Shown piece after piece: positions 1 to 10,348 of a DNA stretch of 64,000 nt (positions are counted from its first letter, which is position 1; the number at the start of each line of letters is the position of its first letter). The notes under the pieces are model-generated. The model was not told the origin of the DNA, did no database searches, and was given only the letters and a program-made list of their open reading frames with translations. Origin of the DNA: Ceratothoa steindachneri (Eukaryota; Arthropoda; Malacostraca; Isopoda; Cymothoidae). The stretch covers positions 159,674,848 to 159,738,847 of the forward strand of contig OZ018322.1 in the NCBI GenBank assembly GCA_963969495.1. The letters are read 5' to 3'. The translations under genes and the position numbers were made by a program.

Positions 1-1246
1 GGTGGTTCAGTTGAAACTGTTGTAGGTAGTAGTGGTGGTGTACGTTTCATTAGTTGTTGTGGCGGTGTAGGTCGCATAGCTTATAGTGTAAGTGTTGTAG
101 GTGGTATTTCTGCAGGATGTGTTGGTTTTGTACGAAGTGTAGGTGGTGGTTTTGTAGGTAGTTGTTATGTAGTTAGTGGATGTGGTGGTGGCCTAGGTTT
201 TGCTGGTATAGGAATTCGTGGTGTAGCAGGAATTTGAGTAGTTTGTGGTGGTGTAGCTAGTGTAAATGGTCGTGTTTTATGTGGTAATGGTGTTTTTTTG
301 TGGAGTAGCTGTTAGTGGTGTTTGTTTATGTGTACATGTTGTTTTTTGTGGTGTAGCTGTTAGTGATGTTTGTATTTGTGTACATGGTAGTGGTGTTCAT
401 GGTGGTTTAATTTGTGTTGCTGATGCTGGTAGAGGTTGTGCAGGTGATGATATAGATTAGTAGTGTTGTTGTAGGTGCTGTGGGTGGTTGTGATCTAGGT
501 TGTACTGGTGTAGCTGTTGCTGGTATAGGCGTTAGTATAGTTGGTGGTGGTGTAACATGTGGGGGTGATGGTTTTGTGGTATATTCCGTTATGGTTTAAG
601 TGGTAGTGCTTTTCGTATTGGTGTAGGGGGTAGTGAAGATTCTGGTGGTGTTTTTGATGGTCTACCTTGTGTTGGTGGTGTAGGTTTTATTGGTATAGGT
701 GCTGTAGGTGGTGTTGGTGATGTAGGTGTTGTTGTAGATAATAAAGTGGTAGTGGAGTAAGAGCTGATGGTATAGGTGATGGTGGTGTAGGTGTAGGTGC
801 TGTATGTATTGTACGTGTTTGTTGTGTAGCTAGTGTAGGTGATCTCGTTGTGGTGTATTCGTTGGTGGTGTAAATGATGATGGTGTTTGGGATGGGGTAG
901 CAAATAGTGGTGTTGTGCTCGTGTTGGTGGTAGTGATGATGTTGAATGTGTAGGTGGTGGTGGTTTAGGCTTGAGATGGTCTAGGCGCCATAAGCTGTAG
1001 TGTAGGTGTTGTTGGATATATAAGTGGGGTGGTGGAGAAGATGTAGGTGATGGTTGTGTACGAGGTTTAGGTGCCGGTGGTGTAAGTGGTTGTGCTGATG
1101 GCGTAATTAGTGTAGGTCGGGTGTGGGTGTAAGCAGTCTAGGTAGTGGTGTTTGGTGGTAGTGATGTAGGTGGTGGTGCGTAAGCTAGTAATGTTGGCGA
1201 TGTTGTGGTATATTTGGTGTTAGTGCAAGTGGTAGTGGTGTTTTTG
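1..1246. repeat. GT-rich degenerate minisatellite (left part)
   Basis: The plus strand is built from short variants of GGTGGTGTAGGT with interspersed GTTG and GATG blocks and almost no C. No long open frame survives. The short frames that exist are low-complexity (Gly/Val-rich on plus, His/Thr/Tyr-rich on minus), as expected from the repeat. The tract stops exactly at the target duplication of solo LTR 1 and resumes on its other side at 2780, so the two parts were one array of about 2.7 kb. Confidence 0.85.
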
Positions 1247-1251
1247 GTGAT

Positions 1252-2779
1252 TGTCTTAGAATGACCGTTGGTTTTGATCACTATACACTTAGACACCCTT
1301 TTAATAGCAATATGCTTTAAGGGGCGTGAGTTACTTCTATGATGAAGTAGGCTTTGTTCTAAGAGTGCTAATTCAGTAGTTTTGTTCTTAAGAAAGAGCT
1401 ATTTTTAAACACATAAGGATAAGAGGAAACACCAGAATCTACCAAAATAAAAATGTATTTTAAATGAAACACTTAACTATTACAAACCAACAGTTAACAC
1501 ATTTCTATCTTTGGCATCAAAGATCTTTCAATGACAAAAATAAACAAATAGACTTCCCGTAAACATACCAATTGCAGATTAGTATTTTTTATCGCGATTC
1601 TATTTGATTAGCTTTAAACATTAAATTAACGTACTCTCGTCTACAAACACATATGACCTAGGTTCAAGAACAATGGTTTCTACTCTCCTTTAAAACATGG
1701 GACGTACTAAACTTCTACTATCGCAATAGGAATATAAATGTTATTTTTAACTTACAGGTAGGTATTAGGGATTGCCAGATGTCGCTGGAGGACTTATCTC
1801 TTACTTTGAAGTGTTGTGGCCGCTGGTTGAATTTTCGTCGATGAGGGATTGCTTGTCGCCTGTGACGGGGGCTGATTCTTCAACGTAATTAAAGAACGGG
1901 AGCTCGTGGGGGCTGGGTTCTTCTCCTCTCACTCTTACGGAGCTTGAGATATGAGAGTCGCTCGAGTGTGAGCGGCTTTGCTTCTCTTCAGTCGGACTTC
2001 TTTGCAGACTGTTAAGGCTTCTTCGGTATGGCACCGGTATAAAGCTTGACTATTTAGGTTAATACGGTTCTGAGAGGGGGGATCGATTTTCTCAATCTGA
2101 TCCTATCGTTTCTCATGGAAATAGTCTTGTATGGCTGAAGGATCGATCTTCACGAACTAACCCTTTTTCTGGCGTATTGACTTCTAATCTTTTTGTCTGG
2201 CTGAAAGATCGATCTTCACGAACTAATCTTTTTTTTGGCGCATCGACTTCTAATAATCTTCTTGTCTGGCCAATGGATCGATCTTCACGAACTAATCCTA
2301 CTCTGGCGTATCAACTTCTCATAATCCCCTTCTCTTTCTTTGCGGGGCTTATTTATAGGCGGATTGCCGCTTCATCTAAAGGGGGAAGTGACCAGGCCAC
2401 AGAGGCAAAGAGGGGGCGGATGGTGAGTTAGCATCTGGGGAGAGCGAGAATTCCTGAGGTGGCACTGGGGTGCCCAAGACCGCTCGCAAATTAGAGGCTC
2501 GCAACCGCACCGCTACTTGGCGTGCCTTCTGACTTGCACCGCTTTTTTCCATAACCACGGGTTTATGGGTATCTTAGGTAATTGGATCGTTAGAGCGTCG
2601 TTTAAGGACCTTAGGTGGTCGCCTTAAAACCGATGTTAGCTCCAACTGCCCACAGCGCGAGGAGATCACACATGGTTAGCAGTTTCGCCGGCTACCTTCC
2701 CACGCTTCTCCTCATGAGGCAGGGGGGCTTTAATGTACCTATACTCCTCCAGGATGCTTAATGTAGCCATTTCTCTACA
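1252..2779 (-). mobile_element. Solo LTR 1, 1528 bp, with 5-bp target duplication GTGAT
   Basis: The segment begins TGTCTTAGAATGACC and ends ATTTCTCTACA, so it has the TG...CA ends of a long terminal repeat. GTGAT stands immediately before (1247-1251) and after it (2780-2784), a perfect 5-bp target-site duplication. A second copy with the same ends lies at 22778-24311 and a diverged third at 13892-15356. No gag, pol or second LTR is adjacent, so this is a solo LTR left by recombination between two LTRs. Inside, a 66-69 bp unit centred on GATCGATCTT repeats three times (2141, 2207, 2276). Minus orientation is inferred from a TATA box on that strand. A 5-bp duplication fits Ty3/gypsy or BEL/Pao elements, but the superfamily cannot be fixed without an internal region. 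Confidence 0.88.
2349..2357 (-). promoter_or_regulatory. TATA box of solo LTR 1
   Basis: The minus strand reads TATAAATAA, a strong TATA-box match, 422 bp from the right-hand LTR end. Equivalent TATAAAT motifs occur on the same strand in solo LTR 2 (23875-23883) and solo LTR 3 (14996-15002), at 428 and 354 bp from their right ends. Conservation between diverged copies supports this as the U3 promoter and sets the element orientation to minus. Activity is not shown. Confidence 0.55.
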
Positions 2780-2784
2780 GTGAT

Positions 2785-4245
2785 GTAAAAGGGAGTGTTT
2801 TTTGGGGGTGGTGTAGATATTACTGAAGTTTTTGGTAGTGTAGCTTTGTGGGTGGTGTTGGTGGAGGTGATGGTGTTGCAGGTGGTGTTGGTCGTGTATG
2901 TGGTGTTGGTGTACGTTATGTAGATGATGATTCGAATGAGAATTTAAAACAACCAAAGGGCTTCAAATTGGGTTAGTATCGGCCACATAGTAGGATGTTT
3001 TTGGCCAAACAAAATATTTCCCGGCATAAAATTAGGTAGTGGTGCTGTAGATAGTGTAGGTGTTATAGGTTATAGTAAGGATGGTTCAGTTGGCTGTGGT
3101 GTAGGTGTTGTATTTATTATTGGTGTTGTAGTTTCTATTTGTGAAGGGGTGGTGGTGGTGAGCTGGGAGTGGTATAGTTGGTTGTAATGTAGGTGGTGTT
3201 AGTATAGGTGGTGGTAATATAGGTGGTGGTGTTTCTGTACTATAGGTGATGGTGATGTAGGTGATGGCAGTGTAGGTAGTGGTAATAAAGGTGGTTGTGT
3301 TTGAGTACTATAGGTGATGGTGATGTAGGTGCTGGCAGTGTAGGTAGTGGTAATATAGGTGGTGGTGTTTGAGTAATTTAAGTTTTGAGGGTTAGGTAGT
3401 GTATGCAGCTGTAATGTAGGTGGTAGTGTAGGTAGTGTAGGTGGCGGTTGAAAACGTGTAAGTGGCTGTAATGTAGGTGGTGGGGTGTAGGTAGTGCAGG
3501 TGGTGGTGGTTTAGCGTGTTTCATTTCATAGGTTGTGGTGGTTTATGTGGAATAAGTTGTAGTGGTGTTGTTGTTGTAAGGTGTGTAAGTGGTGGTTTTT
3601 GTATGCGATGCATGTGGGACTTGTAGGTGGTGGTAGGGTAGGTGGTATAAGTGGTGGTGTAGGTAAGACTTGTGGGTGGTGGTGGGGTAAGAGATATAAG
3701 TGGGGGTGGTACAGGTGGCATTGGTCTAGGTGGTCGTGGTGAAGGTGATGGGGGTGTAGATTGTTGTGGTGTAGTTTCTGGTGGTGGTGGTGATGATGAT
3801 GTAGTTCGTGGTGTAGGCAGTGTTGTTATAGGTGTTGATGATAGTGTTATAGGGGATGTTGGTATAAGCGGTGTTGGTATAGATGTTGTTAGTGTAGTTG
3901 GTAGTGATAGTTTTGGTTGTTTTGGTGTTGGTGGTATAGGTCGTAGTGTAGTTCAGGGTGGGGTAGGTGGTATTTTAGGTTGTGTTTGCGGTGCTGGTTC
4001 TATTAGGGATGGATGTAGGGCTGTAGGTGGTGTTGGTGGTATAGGTATAGTGTAGTTGGTAGTGGGGTAGGTGGTATTTTGGGTTGTGTTGGCGGTGCTG
4101 GTTCTATTAGGGAAAGATGTAGTGCTGTAAATGGAAGTGGTGTAGGTGGAAGTGGTGTATGCGGTGTTGGTTTACGCTGTAGAAGCTGAGGTGGTGTAGG
4201 TTGTGTAGGTGATGATTCGAATGCGAAGGTAAAATAGCATAATGG
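2785..4245. repeat. GT-rich degenerate minisatellite (right part)
   Basis: This continues the array that ends at 1246. Higher-order repeats are visible: a 68-bp unit starting TATAGGTGATGG at 3241 and 3309, and a 104-bp unit with GGGTAGGTGGTATTTT at 3961 and 4065. A 127-residue Gly/Val/Ile-rich frame at 3672-4055 is a by-product of the repeat and is not annotated as a gene. The tract ends close to 4245, where purine-rich satellite sequence begins. Confidence 0.82.
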
Positions 4246-4269
4246 TTTCATATTTCGATAGAATTGGCC

Positions 4270-7060
4270 GAATAGTTACTATTTCATTAAAAAAAAAACA
4301 GGAGGCGACCAACCAGCTGACATAGGGAGATGTAGAGTGTCAAGTGATTAGACTCACACTCGACTAAAAATGAATCTAAAAAGTAAAGGATAGAGAAAGA
4401 AAGAAAGAGTGAGAGGGATAAAGCAAAAGAGAGAAAAGGATAGAACATGAGAGAAAGAGAAATCAATATATATATAAAGACAGATCTAAAACGAGAGAGG
4501 GAAAGAGTTGATGAGAGATATAGATATAGAAAGTGATGGAGAGAAAGATTGAGAGAGAGAGATAAATAAATATATAGCGAAAGATGGAAAAATAAAATAT
4601 TTAAACAAAATATTAAATCATTTGCCTTAATTTTTTCCACGCAACACCCTAAATCCCCCATTTTATCATCTTAAAGCCAAAAAGCCGACGCTAAAATGAC
4701 ACAAGGCAAACTACTTTATATTAGTTTGCAAAATGAGTATCAATGCAAAGATATTTTATTTTCTTAATATAAACACTTTACCTGTTTAATTATGATTGAA
4801 TGCTTCTTAATAAGAAAAATAAATCTCTAAAAATAAAGGGATAGTAAAGAGAGAAAGCGAAACGAGCAAGAGGGATAGAGCAAAGAGAGAAAGAGTAAGA
4901 GATAGAAAAAGAGAGAGGGAGAACGAAAATAAGAGAGAAAGAAAGAAAGAAAAAAGAGCAATAAAGAAAAAGACATACCGAAAGATAGAAGGAGAAAATA
5001 TTTAAATAAAATATTTAAACAAAATATTGAATTTTTCCATAACATCACCCTAAATCTCGCTTTATAATTTCTTAAAGCCAAAAAGCTGACACTGAAATCA
5101 TACAACGCAATTTACTTTACTATTAGCTTACCAAAGCGCGTATCAATGCAAAAATATTTTATATTCTTAGTAAAACACTTTATTTTTGAATTATAATTGA
5201 ATGCTTATTAATCAGAAAAATGAATCCCCCAAACGAATGCCATAGAGAAAGAGTGCAAGAGAAAGAAGGCAAGAGAGAAAGAAAGTTAGAAGATAGAGAG
5301 AGAAAGAAGAGATAACGAAAAAGAGAAAGAAAGAGATAGTGTAGGAGAAAGAGAATAAGAGTGAGAGAAAAAGAGAGAAATAGAGAGAGAGATACAATGA
5401 CATGGCAAAAGATAGTCAGAGAAAAGATTATAGTAAAATATTTTAACCCTATTTTGAATTTTTTCCATACACTAACCTAAATTCCGCATTTTGGGCTCGT
5501 AAAGCGAAAAAGCCGACCATAATATAAAACATAGCAAACTACTTTACTACTAGTTTCCAAATGCGAGTTGAATGAAAAGATATTTTTTAGTCTTAGTATA
5601 AACACTTTACCTTGTTAAATATAATTAGTTGCTTCTTAATAAGAAAAATAAACATGAAAAAAGAAAGCGATATGAAAGAGAGAGAGAAAGAATAGCGAGC
5701 AACAGAGATAGAGAAAGAGAGAGAGAGAGCAGGAGATAGAGAAAGAGAGAGAGAACGAAAAGGAGAGAGAAAGAAAGAAAGAAAAGTAAAGAGAAAAAGA
5801 GAAAAACATGCCGAAAGATAGAATGAGAAAATATTGAAATGAAATATTTAAACTGAATATTTAATTTTTTCATTACATCACCTAAAATCCTGCTTTTTCT
5901 GCTCTTAAATCCAAAAAGCCGCCTCTAAAAATCATCCGAAACAAACTACTCTACTATTAGTTTCCCAAAAAGAAAGGGATACAGAAAGAAAGAGAGAGAA
6001 TTGAAAAAAGAGAAAAAGAAAGAGAAATAAAAAAGAAATTGAGAAGAAGAGAGAGAGAAAGAGTGAAAGAAAAAGAGAGAAAGAAAGAGAGAGAGAGAGA
6101 AAGACAAAGCGAAAGATAGAAAATATTATAATAAAATATTTAAATTAATATTGAATTATTTTGCATACACTACCATAAATGCGCATTTTTTGCTCTTAAA
6201 GTCAAACAGCCGACGCCGAAATCATGCGACGCAAACTACTCTCCTATTAATTTCCCAAACCGAGTATCAATGCAAAGATATTTTATAGTCTTAGTATAAA
6301 CAATTTTCCTTGTTATATATGATTGAATGCCCCTTATTAAAAAAAAATAAATCCAAAAAAAGAAAGGGATAGAGAAAGCGAGAGAGAGGAAGTTAGAGAG
6401 AGAACGTAAAAAAGAGGAAGTTAGAGAGAGAAAGAAAGAGAGAGAACGGAAAAAAAGAGAAAGAAAAAAGAAATGGAGAAAGAGAGAGAGAGAGAAAGAA
6501 AGAAACACAAAGCAAAAGATAGAAAGAGAAAATATTATAATAAAATATTTAAATAAAATATTCAATTATTTTCCATACACTACCATAAATCCCGCAATTT
6601 TTGCTCTTATAGACAAACAGCCGACGCTGAAATCATACGACGCAAACTACTTTCCTTTTAGTCTTCCAAAGCGAGTATCAATGTAAAGATATTTTATAGT
6701 CTTAGTATATACACTTTACCTTGTTATATATACTATGTTGCCTTTTATTGATAAAAATATATCGGAAAAATTAAAGGGATAGATAAAAAGAGCAAGAGAT
6801 ATTGAAAGAGAGAGAAATAGACAGAGAAAGAGAGTAATAGAGAGAGAAAGAAAGAAAAAAGATAGAGATAAAGAAAGAAAGAGAGAAAGACACCGAAACA
6901 TAGATGGATAAAATATTAAAATAAAATATTCAAACAAAATATTTAATTCTTTTTCATATACTACTCTAAATACAGCATTTTATTCTCTTAAAGCCGAACA
7001 GCGACAATATAATCACTTGACCTAAATTCCTTTACCATTAGTTTCCCAAGGCGTTAAATT
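4270..7060 (+). repeat. Complex satellite, about 415-bp units with GA-rich cores
   Basis: The same composite unit recurs about seven times. Each has a purine tract of GAGA/GAAA blocks, then an AATATTTAAA-rich linker, a CATACACTACC-like stretch, the landmark AAGCCGAC, then CAAACTACTTT and TATCAATGCAAAGATATTTTA. The AAGCCGAC landmark falls near 4685, 5085, 5511, 5916, 6208, 6619 and 6998. Most spacings are therefore 380-426 bp, with one short unit of about 290 bp that lacks the block ending TATAAACACTTTACC. Leu/Ser-rich frames on the minus strand (for example 4287-4661) are translations of the purine tracts and not genes. The GA cores differ in length between units, while the linkers are well kept. 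Confidence 0.88.
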
Positions 7061-7069
7061 AAATGATAA

Positions 7070-7566
7070 ATTCTTCTTAGGACTGGGGACGAAGAGGTGA
7101 GTCTTAGGAGAAAAGGACTCCTAGTTACCTCTGGAGTATGAACTGAGGATGTTGAAGACCAATAGCCAGGTCTTCATCGATGGGGGTCTTTATGCGAAGT
7201 CGTCCAGAGAGACTCCGAAGGAGGTTGAGATTACTCTGGCTCCAGGCAGAAGTAATCACAAAATAGAGATTCACCTGCGGACGGTTGGAAGTCTCAACCA
7301 ATGTAGTGAGACGAGGGAGACCCAGGAAGATCTTCCGGTGCATAAACGGGTTTCTGAAATCTTCCTCTGATCAGGTCGGATTGCACGAAGATGATCTCCT
7401 GACGAGATCACAAGGATAATATGACCACCTCACGGTAGACACATACTAGGGTCTGGACGGCAAGTAGCTCGGTTTCTCTCTATCTGCTGGGAATTTGCAG
7501 ACATCACCTTAAATAGAATCCACAGACATGGTTGACAGATGGTTGCGCGCGCGAGGGCTTCGTACG
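7070..7566. other. Stretch with no recognised feature
   Basis: This is mixed-composition sequence with higher GC than its neighbours, between the GA satellite and the 86-bp repeat. Short overlapping frames exist on both strands (up to 73 codons) but none resembles a protein I know. It may belong to the same repeat family as the tandem arrays that follow. Confidence 0.4.
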
Positions 7567-7737
7567 GGGATATTGGACGAGGCTTAAGCAAACATAGAGC
7601 TTGATAATTCCGGGCATCGACGAAGCGAAAGGGAATTAAGCGATATTTCTAAGGGATATCGGACGCGGCTTAAGCAAACATGAACCTTAATAATTTTGGG
7701 CATTGACGGGGCGAACGGGAAATAAGAGAGATTCCCT
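7567..7737. repeat. Two imperfect copies of an 86-bp direct repeat
   Basis: GGATATTGGACGAGGCTTAAG near 7568 is repeated as GGATATCGGACGCGGCTTAAG near 7654. Both are followed by CAAACAT, a TAATAATT-like segment, GGGCAT and an AGCGAA/GCGAAC block. The pair directly precedes the 328-bp array and may be part of its flanking repeat family. Confidence 0.7.
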
Positions 7738-7749
7738 TCTACCCCAAGA

Positions 7750-8734
7750 GGGGTAAGATGGACACAGTTGCTACCTGGGAGCGGGACAGCGTTATCAAGC
7801 TGGGCTGTAGATGGTGATAAATCAACCAAAATTAAACAAAGCTTTGCTAGTCTGTCTTGACCAGAGTAATTCTGTTTGCAACGGCGCATTGAGTTTCATG
7901 CTCCAACAGATAACCAATTCCAAAAGTTTAGCAGCAATGTTTTTCTGAAATTAATCCTGCCGAAGTAGATCGAAAAAGCGAAGTAATGATGATATTGGAA
8001 GTTTGAGCAACGGGTGCTTTCGTATACAAAGAGTCGGTCGGCATCATAGGTAGCCATGAGGCAATTACTTAATTTAAGGGGTAAGATGGACACAGTTGCT
8101 ACCTGGGAGCGGGACAGCGTTATCAAGCTGGGCTGTAGATGGTGATAAATCAACCAAAATTAAACAAAGCTGTGCTAGTCTGTCTTGACCAGAGTAATTC
8201 TGTTTGCAACGGCGCATTGAGTTTCATGCTCCAACAGATAACCAATTCCAAAAGTTTAGCAGCAATGTTTTTCTGAAATTAATCCTGCCGAAGTAGATCG
8301 AAAAAGCGAAGTAATGATGATATTGGAAGTTTGAGCAACGGGTGCTTTCGTATACAAAGAGTCGGTCGGCATCATAGGTAGCCATGAGGCAATTACTTAA
8401 TTTAAGGGGTAAGATGGACACAGTTGCTACCTGGGAGCGGGACAGCGTTATCAAGCTGGGCTGTAGATGGTGATAAATCAACCAAAATTAAACAAAGCTG
8501 TGCTAGTCTGTCTTGACCAGAGTAATTCTGTTTGCAACGGCGCATTGAGTTTCATGCTCCAACAGATAACCAATTCCAAAAGTTTAGCAGCAATGTTTTT
8601 CTGAAATTAATCCTGCCGAAGTAGATCGAAAAAGCGAAGTAATGATGATATTGGAAGTTTGAGCAACGGGTGCTTTCGTATACAAAGAGTCGGTCGGCAT
8701 CATAGGTAGCCATGAGGCAATTACTTAATTTAAG
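7750..8734. repeat. Three tandem copies of a 328-bp unit
   Basis: The marker GGGGTAAGATGGACACAG starts at 7750, 8078 and 8406, exactly 328 bp apart each time, and the third unit closes with TTACTTAATTTAAG near 8734. The units look almost identical. One clear difference is AAAGCTTTGC in unit 1 against AAAGCTGTGC in units 2 and 3. An 85-codon minus-strand frame (7896-8153 and 8224-8481) repeats with the units and has no recognisable domain, so I treat it as incidental. The near identity suggests recent expansion, or homogenisation, of a satellite. Confidence 0.92.
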
Positions 8735-8749
8735 TGGAGAAAAACAATC

Positions 8750-9240
8750 AACAAACTTTCAGGAATCAGGTAAAGTGAATTCATTTTTTGGTTATGGAAT
8801 CAATCCCTGGAACCAGAAACCCTGCCAAATTCTCTTTGGGTCTGTTTATTTCTGTAAGAATACGACCAAGAGGTACTGATACGTTATCTAATATTGGATA
8901 ATATTGGAATTCCATATACAATTCCAAGTCTGGTGCAGGAAGCAAAAAGGGAATAATAATAGTCTTTCACACTGTTGCTGGTTGGAATAGATCGTAGAAA
9001 ATTGTTAATATTGTCATCAAGCTTAATATTACGTTAAAAGGGATCAGTATTTAATTTAGTGAAATTGGTGTGATATGAGAGCAAATTTTTCTATCCTGCA
9101 ATATAATCAGTTTTATCGAACAAAACGACTCCTTTTCCTTTTTTGTGTTTACAAATGATTAAATCTTTAATTTTACAGAGGTCGGTGACAAAACGTATGA
9201 CTTTCTAATCCAAAAATGGGCAAAGAATCCGAAAATTCAA
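8750..9240 (-). pseudogene. Penelope-like element, N-terminal reverse transcriptase fragment
   Basis: On the minus strand, with frameshifts, I read KGKGVVLFDKTDYIAG, then a segment around TNFTKLNTDPF and RNIKLDDNINNFL, then a YGIP motif. This matches the region just upstream of the palm domain in Penelope-like elements (usual forms: DKGNGVVVLDK..Y and LYGLPKIHK). The coding sequence is broken by several stops and carries no catalytic core. It stands head to head with a plus-strand fragment of the same protein region starting near 9250. Assignment rests on motif recognition only. Confidence 0.55.
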
Positions 9241-9249
9241 CGGTTGGTC

Positions 9250-9650
9250 ATTAATATAATGTCGTGCTAATAATAGGAGAGATGAAGTTATTCTTAATTT
9301 TTCAAGTCAACCTCTTACTAGCGATAAAATTAGGTTACCCTCTCTTGGTCCTGATTTCAAACTACTAACTTTCAGACTAGGTTTTTATCGTTAGTTTTTG
9401 TATTTGGAAACTTGGGCAACTAATCAGTCAGTTTAAAAATGTTAAACTACCTTTATTGCCCCTTTTAGACCTTAATCAATTTGATCCAAAAATTATTACA
9501 AATTTAATGGTTCGAAAGTTCATTGCCTCAGTGAAAAATAAGGGATTTGATTAGTTATGTTCCCAACAAAGGTAAAGGAGTTTTTGTTAGATAAAACTGA
9601 TGATATTTCAATCAGACCTTAATCTGATTGCTCTTCTCAGAGACGATTTT
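9250..9650 (+). pseudogene. Penelope-like element, N-terminal fragment in opposite orientation
   Basis: In shifting plus-strand frames I read EVILNFSSQPLTSDKIRLPS followed by LGPDF, and further on YVPNKGKGVF and LLDKTDDIS. These fit the start of a Penelope-like reverse transcriptase (usual forms: VINLSS.PLT..E..LLS.GL.F, then DKGKGVVVLDK.DY). Stops and frameshifts are frequent. The fragment runs away from the minus-strand fragment at 8750-9240, so the two form an inverted pair. Inverted, 5'-truncated partial copies are a known habit of Penelope elements. Confidence 0.5.
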
Positions 9651-10092
9651 TTTTAGGAAATCCATATTTATTAATTATTTTTATTGAAAAAATCAAAATC
9701 AAAATATCTAATGCACTCACTCATACTTAATGAGAAAACCGACGAATAATGGAGACCTACAATAAAATTTGATTGAGATATACAAAATATCTTGTGAACC
9801 ATAAAGCCTGGAGATTGGTGATAAACCTAGGTCAAATATCACCAATGGCTAAAAACATAATAGCTTGAGGGTTTATGGATCATTATTTGAGCTAACATAT
9901 AGTACAAAGAACAATCACAAAAAACATAGATCCAAAAAATTCATTCTTTTCTAAACAGAATTAAAAGTAATAAGTCGAAGATAATGAAATTTATAAATTT
10001 AGGGAGGTTGAAATTTTAAGAGCTTTGGATCAACTCTCCATTATAACGTTGATGATCTCATTGATTCATATTTGCGATTATATTTATATATA
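9651..10092. other. AT-rich stretch with no recognised feature
   Basis: I see no open frame, repeat or motif that can be named. It ends in a short TATATA run into which the Tc1 element is inserted. Confidence 0.4.
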
Positions 10093-10094
10093 TA

Positions 10095-10190
10095 CAGCCT
10101 TGGCCAAAAGTATTAGGCCACCCTAGTGTTTCTGGGTTCTGCTATCTCAATTTTAATGAAACACATGTACATGGTGGTTTATGGTATATA
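10095..10190. repeat. Left terminal inverted repeat of the Tc1 element
   Basis: It pairs with 11439-11532. The outer 60 bp are best conserved. Differences from the right end include CCTTGGCC against CCCTGCC near the tip and CTCAATTTTAA against CTTAATGTTAA further in. Confidence 0.9.
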
Positions 10191-10348
10191 ACACAATCTA
10201 CATTAGCTTCATCTACCGCTTTTATACTTTACTGTATGTATGTAACCAATTTTGTGTAAAACCAACATCCACAATTAACTTATTTTTCCTTGCTTATTCC
10301 AGTTTTTTATGCTAAAATACCATGTAGATGTAGTTAATAAACAGTAAA

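Noticed and set aside
1252..2779. Segmental duplication of a host region with 22778-24311
   Set aside because: TG...CA ends and different perfect 5-bp target duplications show transposition, not duplication.
3672..4055. 127-residue Gly/Val-rich open frame
   Set aside because: It is a direct translation of the GT-rich minisatellite, with no start context or domain.
4287..6937. Series of Leu/Ser/Phe-rich minus-strand frames resembling membrane proteins
   Set aside because: They are translations of the complement of the purine tracts and recur with the satellite period.
7896..8481. Two identical 85-residue proteins
   Set aside because: They are copies of the same frame in the 328-bp tandem unit, without any recognisable domain.
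7750..8734. CRISPR-like array
   Set aside because: The repeats are 328 bp, directly contiguous and without spacers, in a eukaryotic context.
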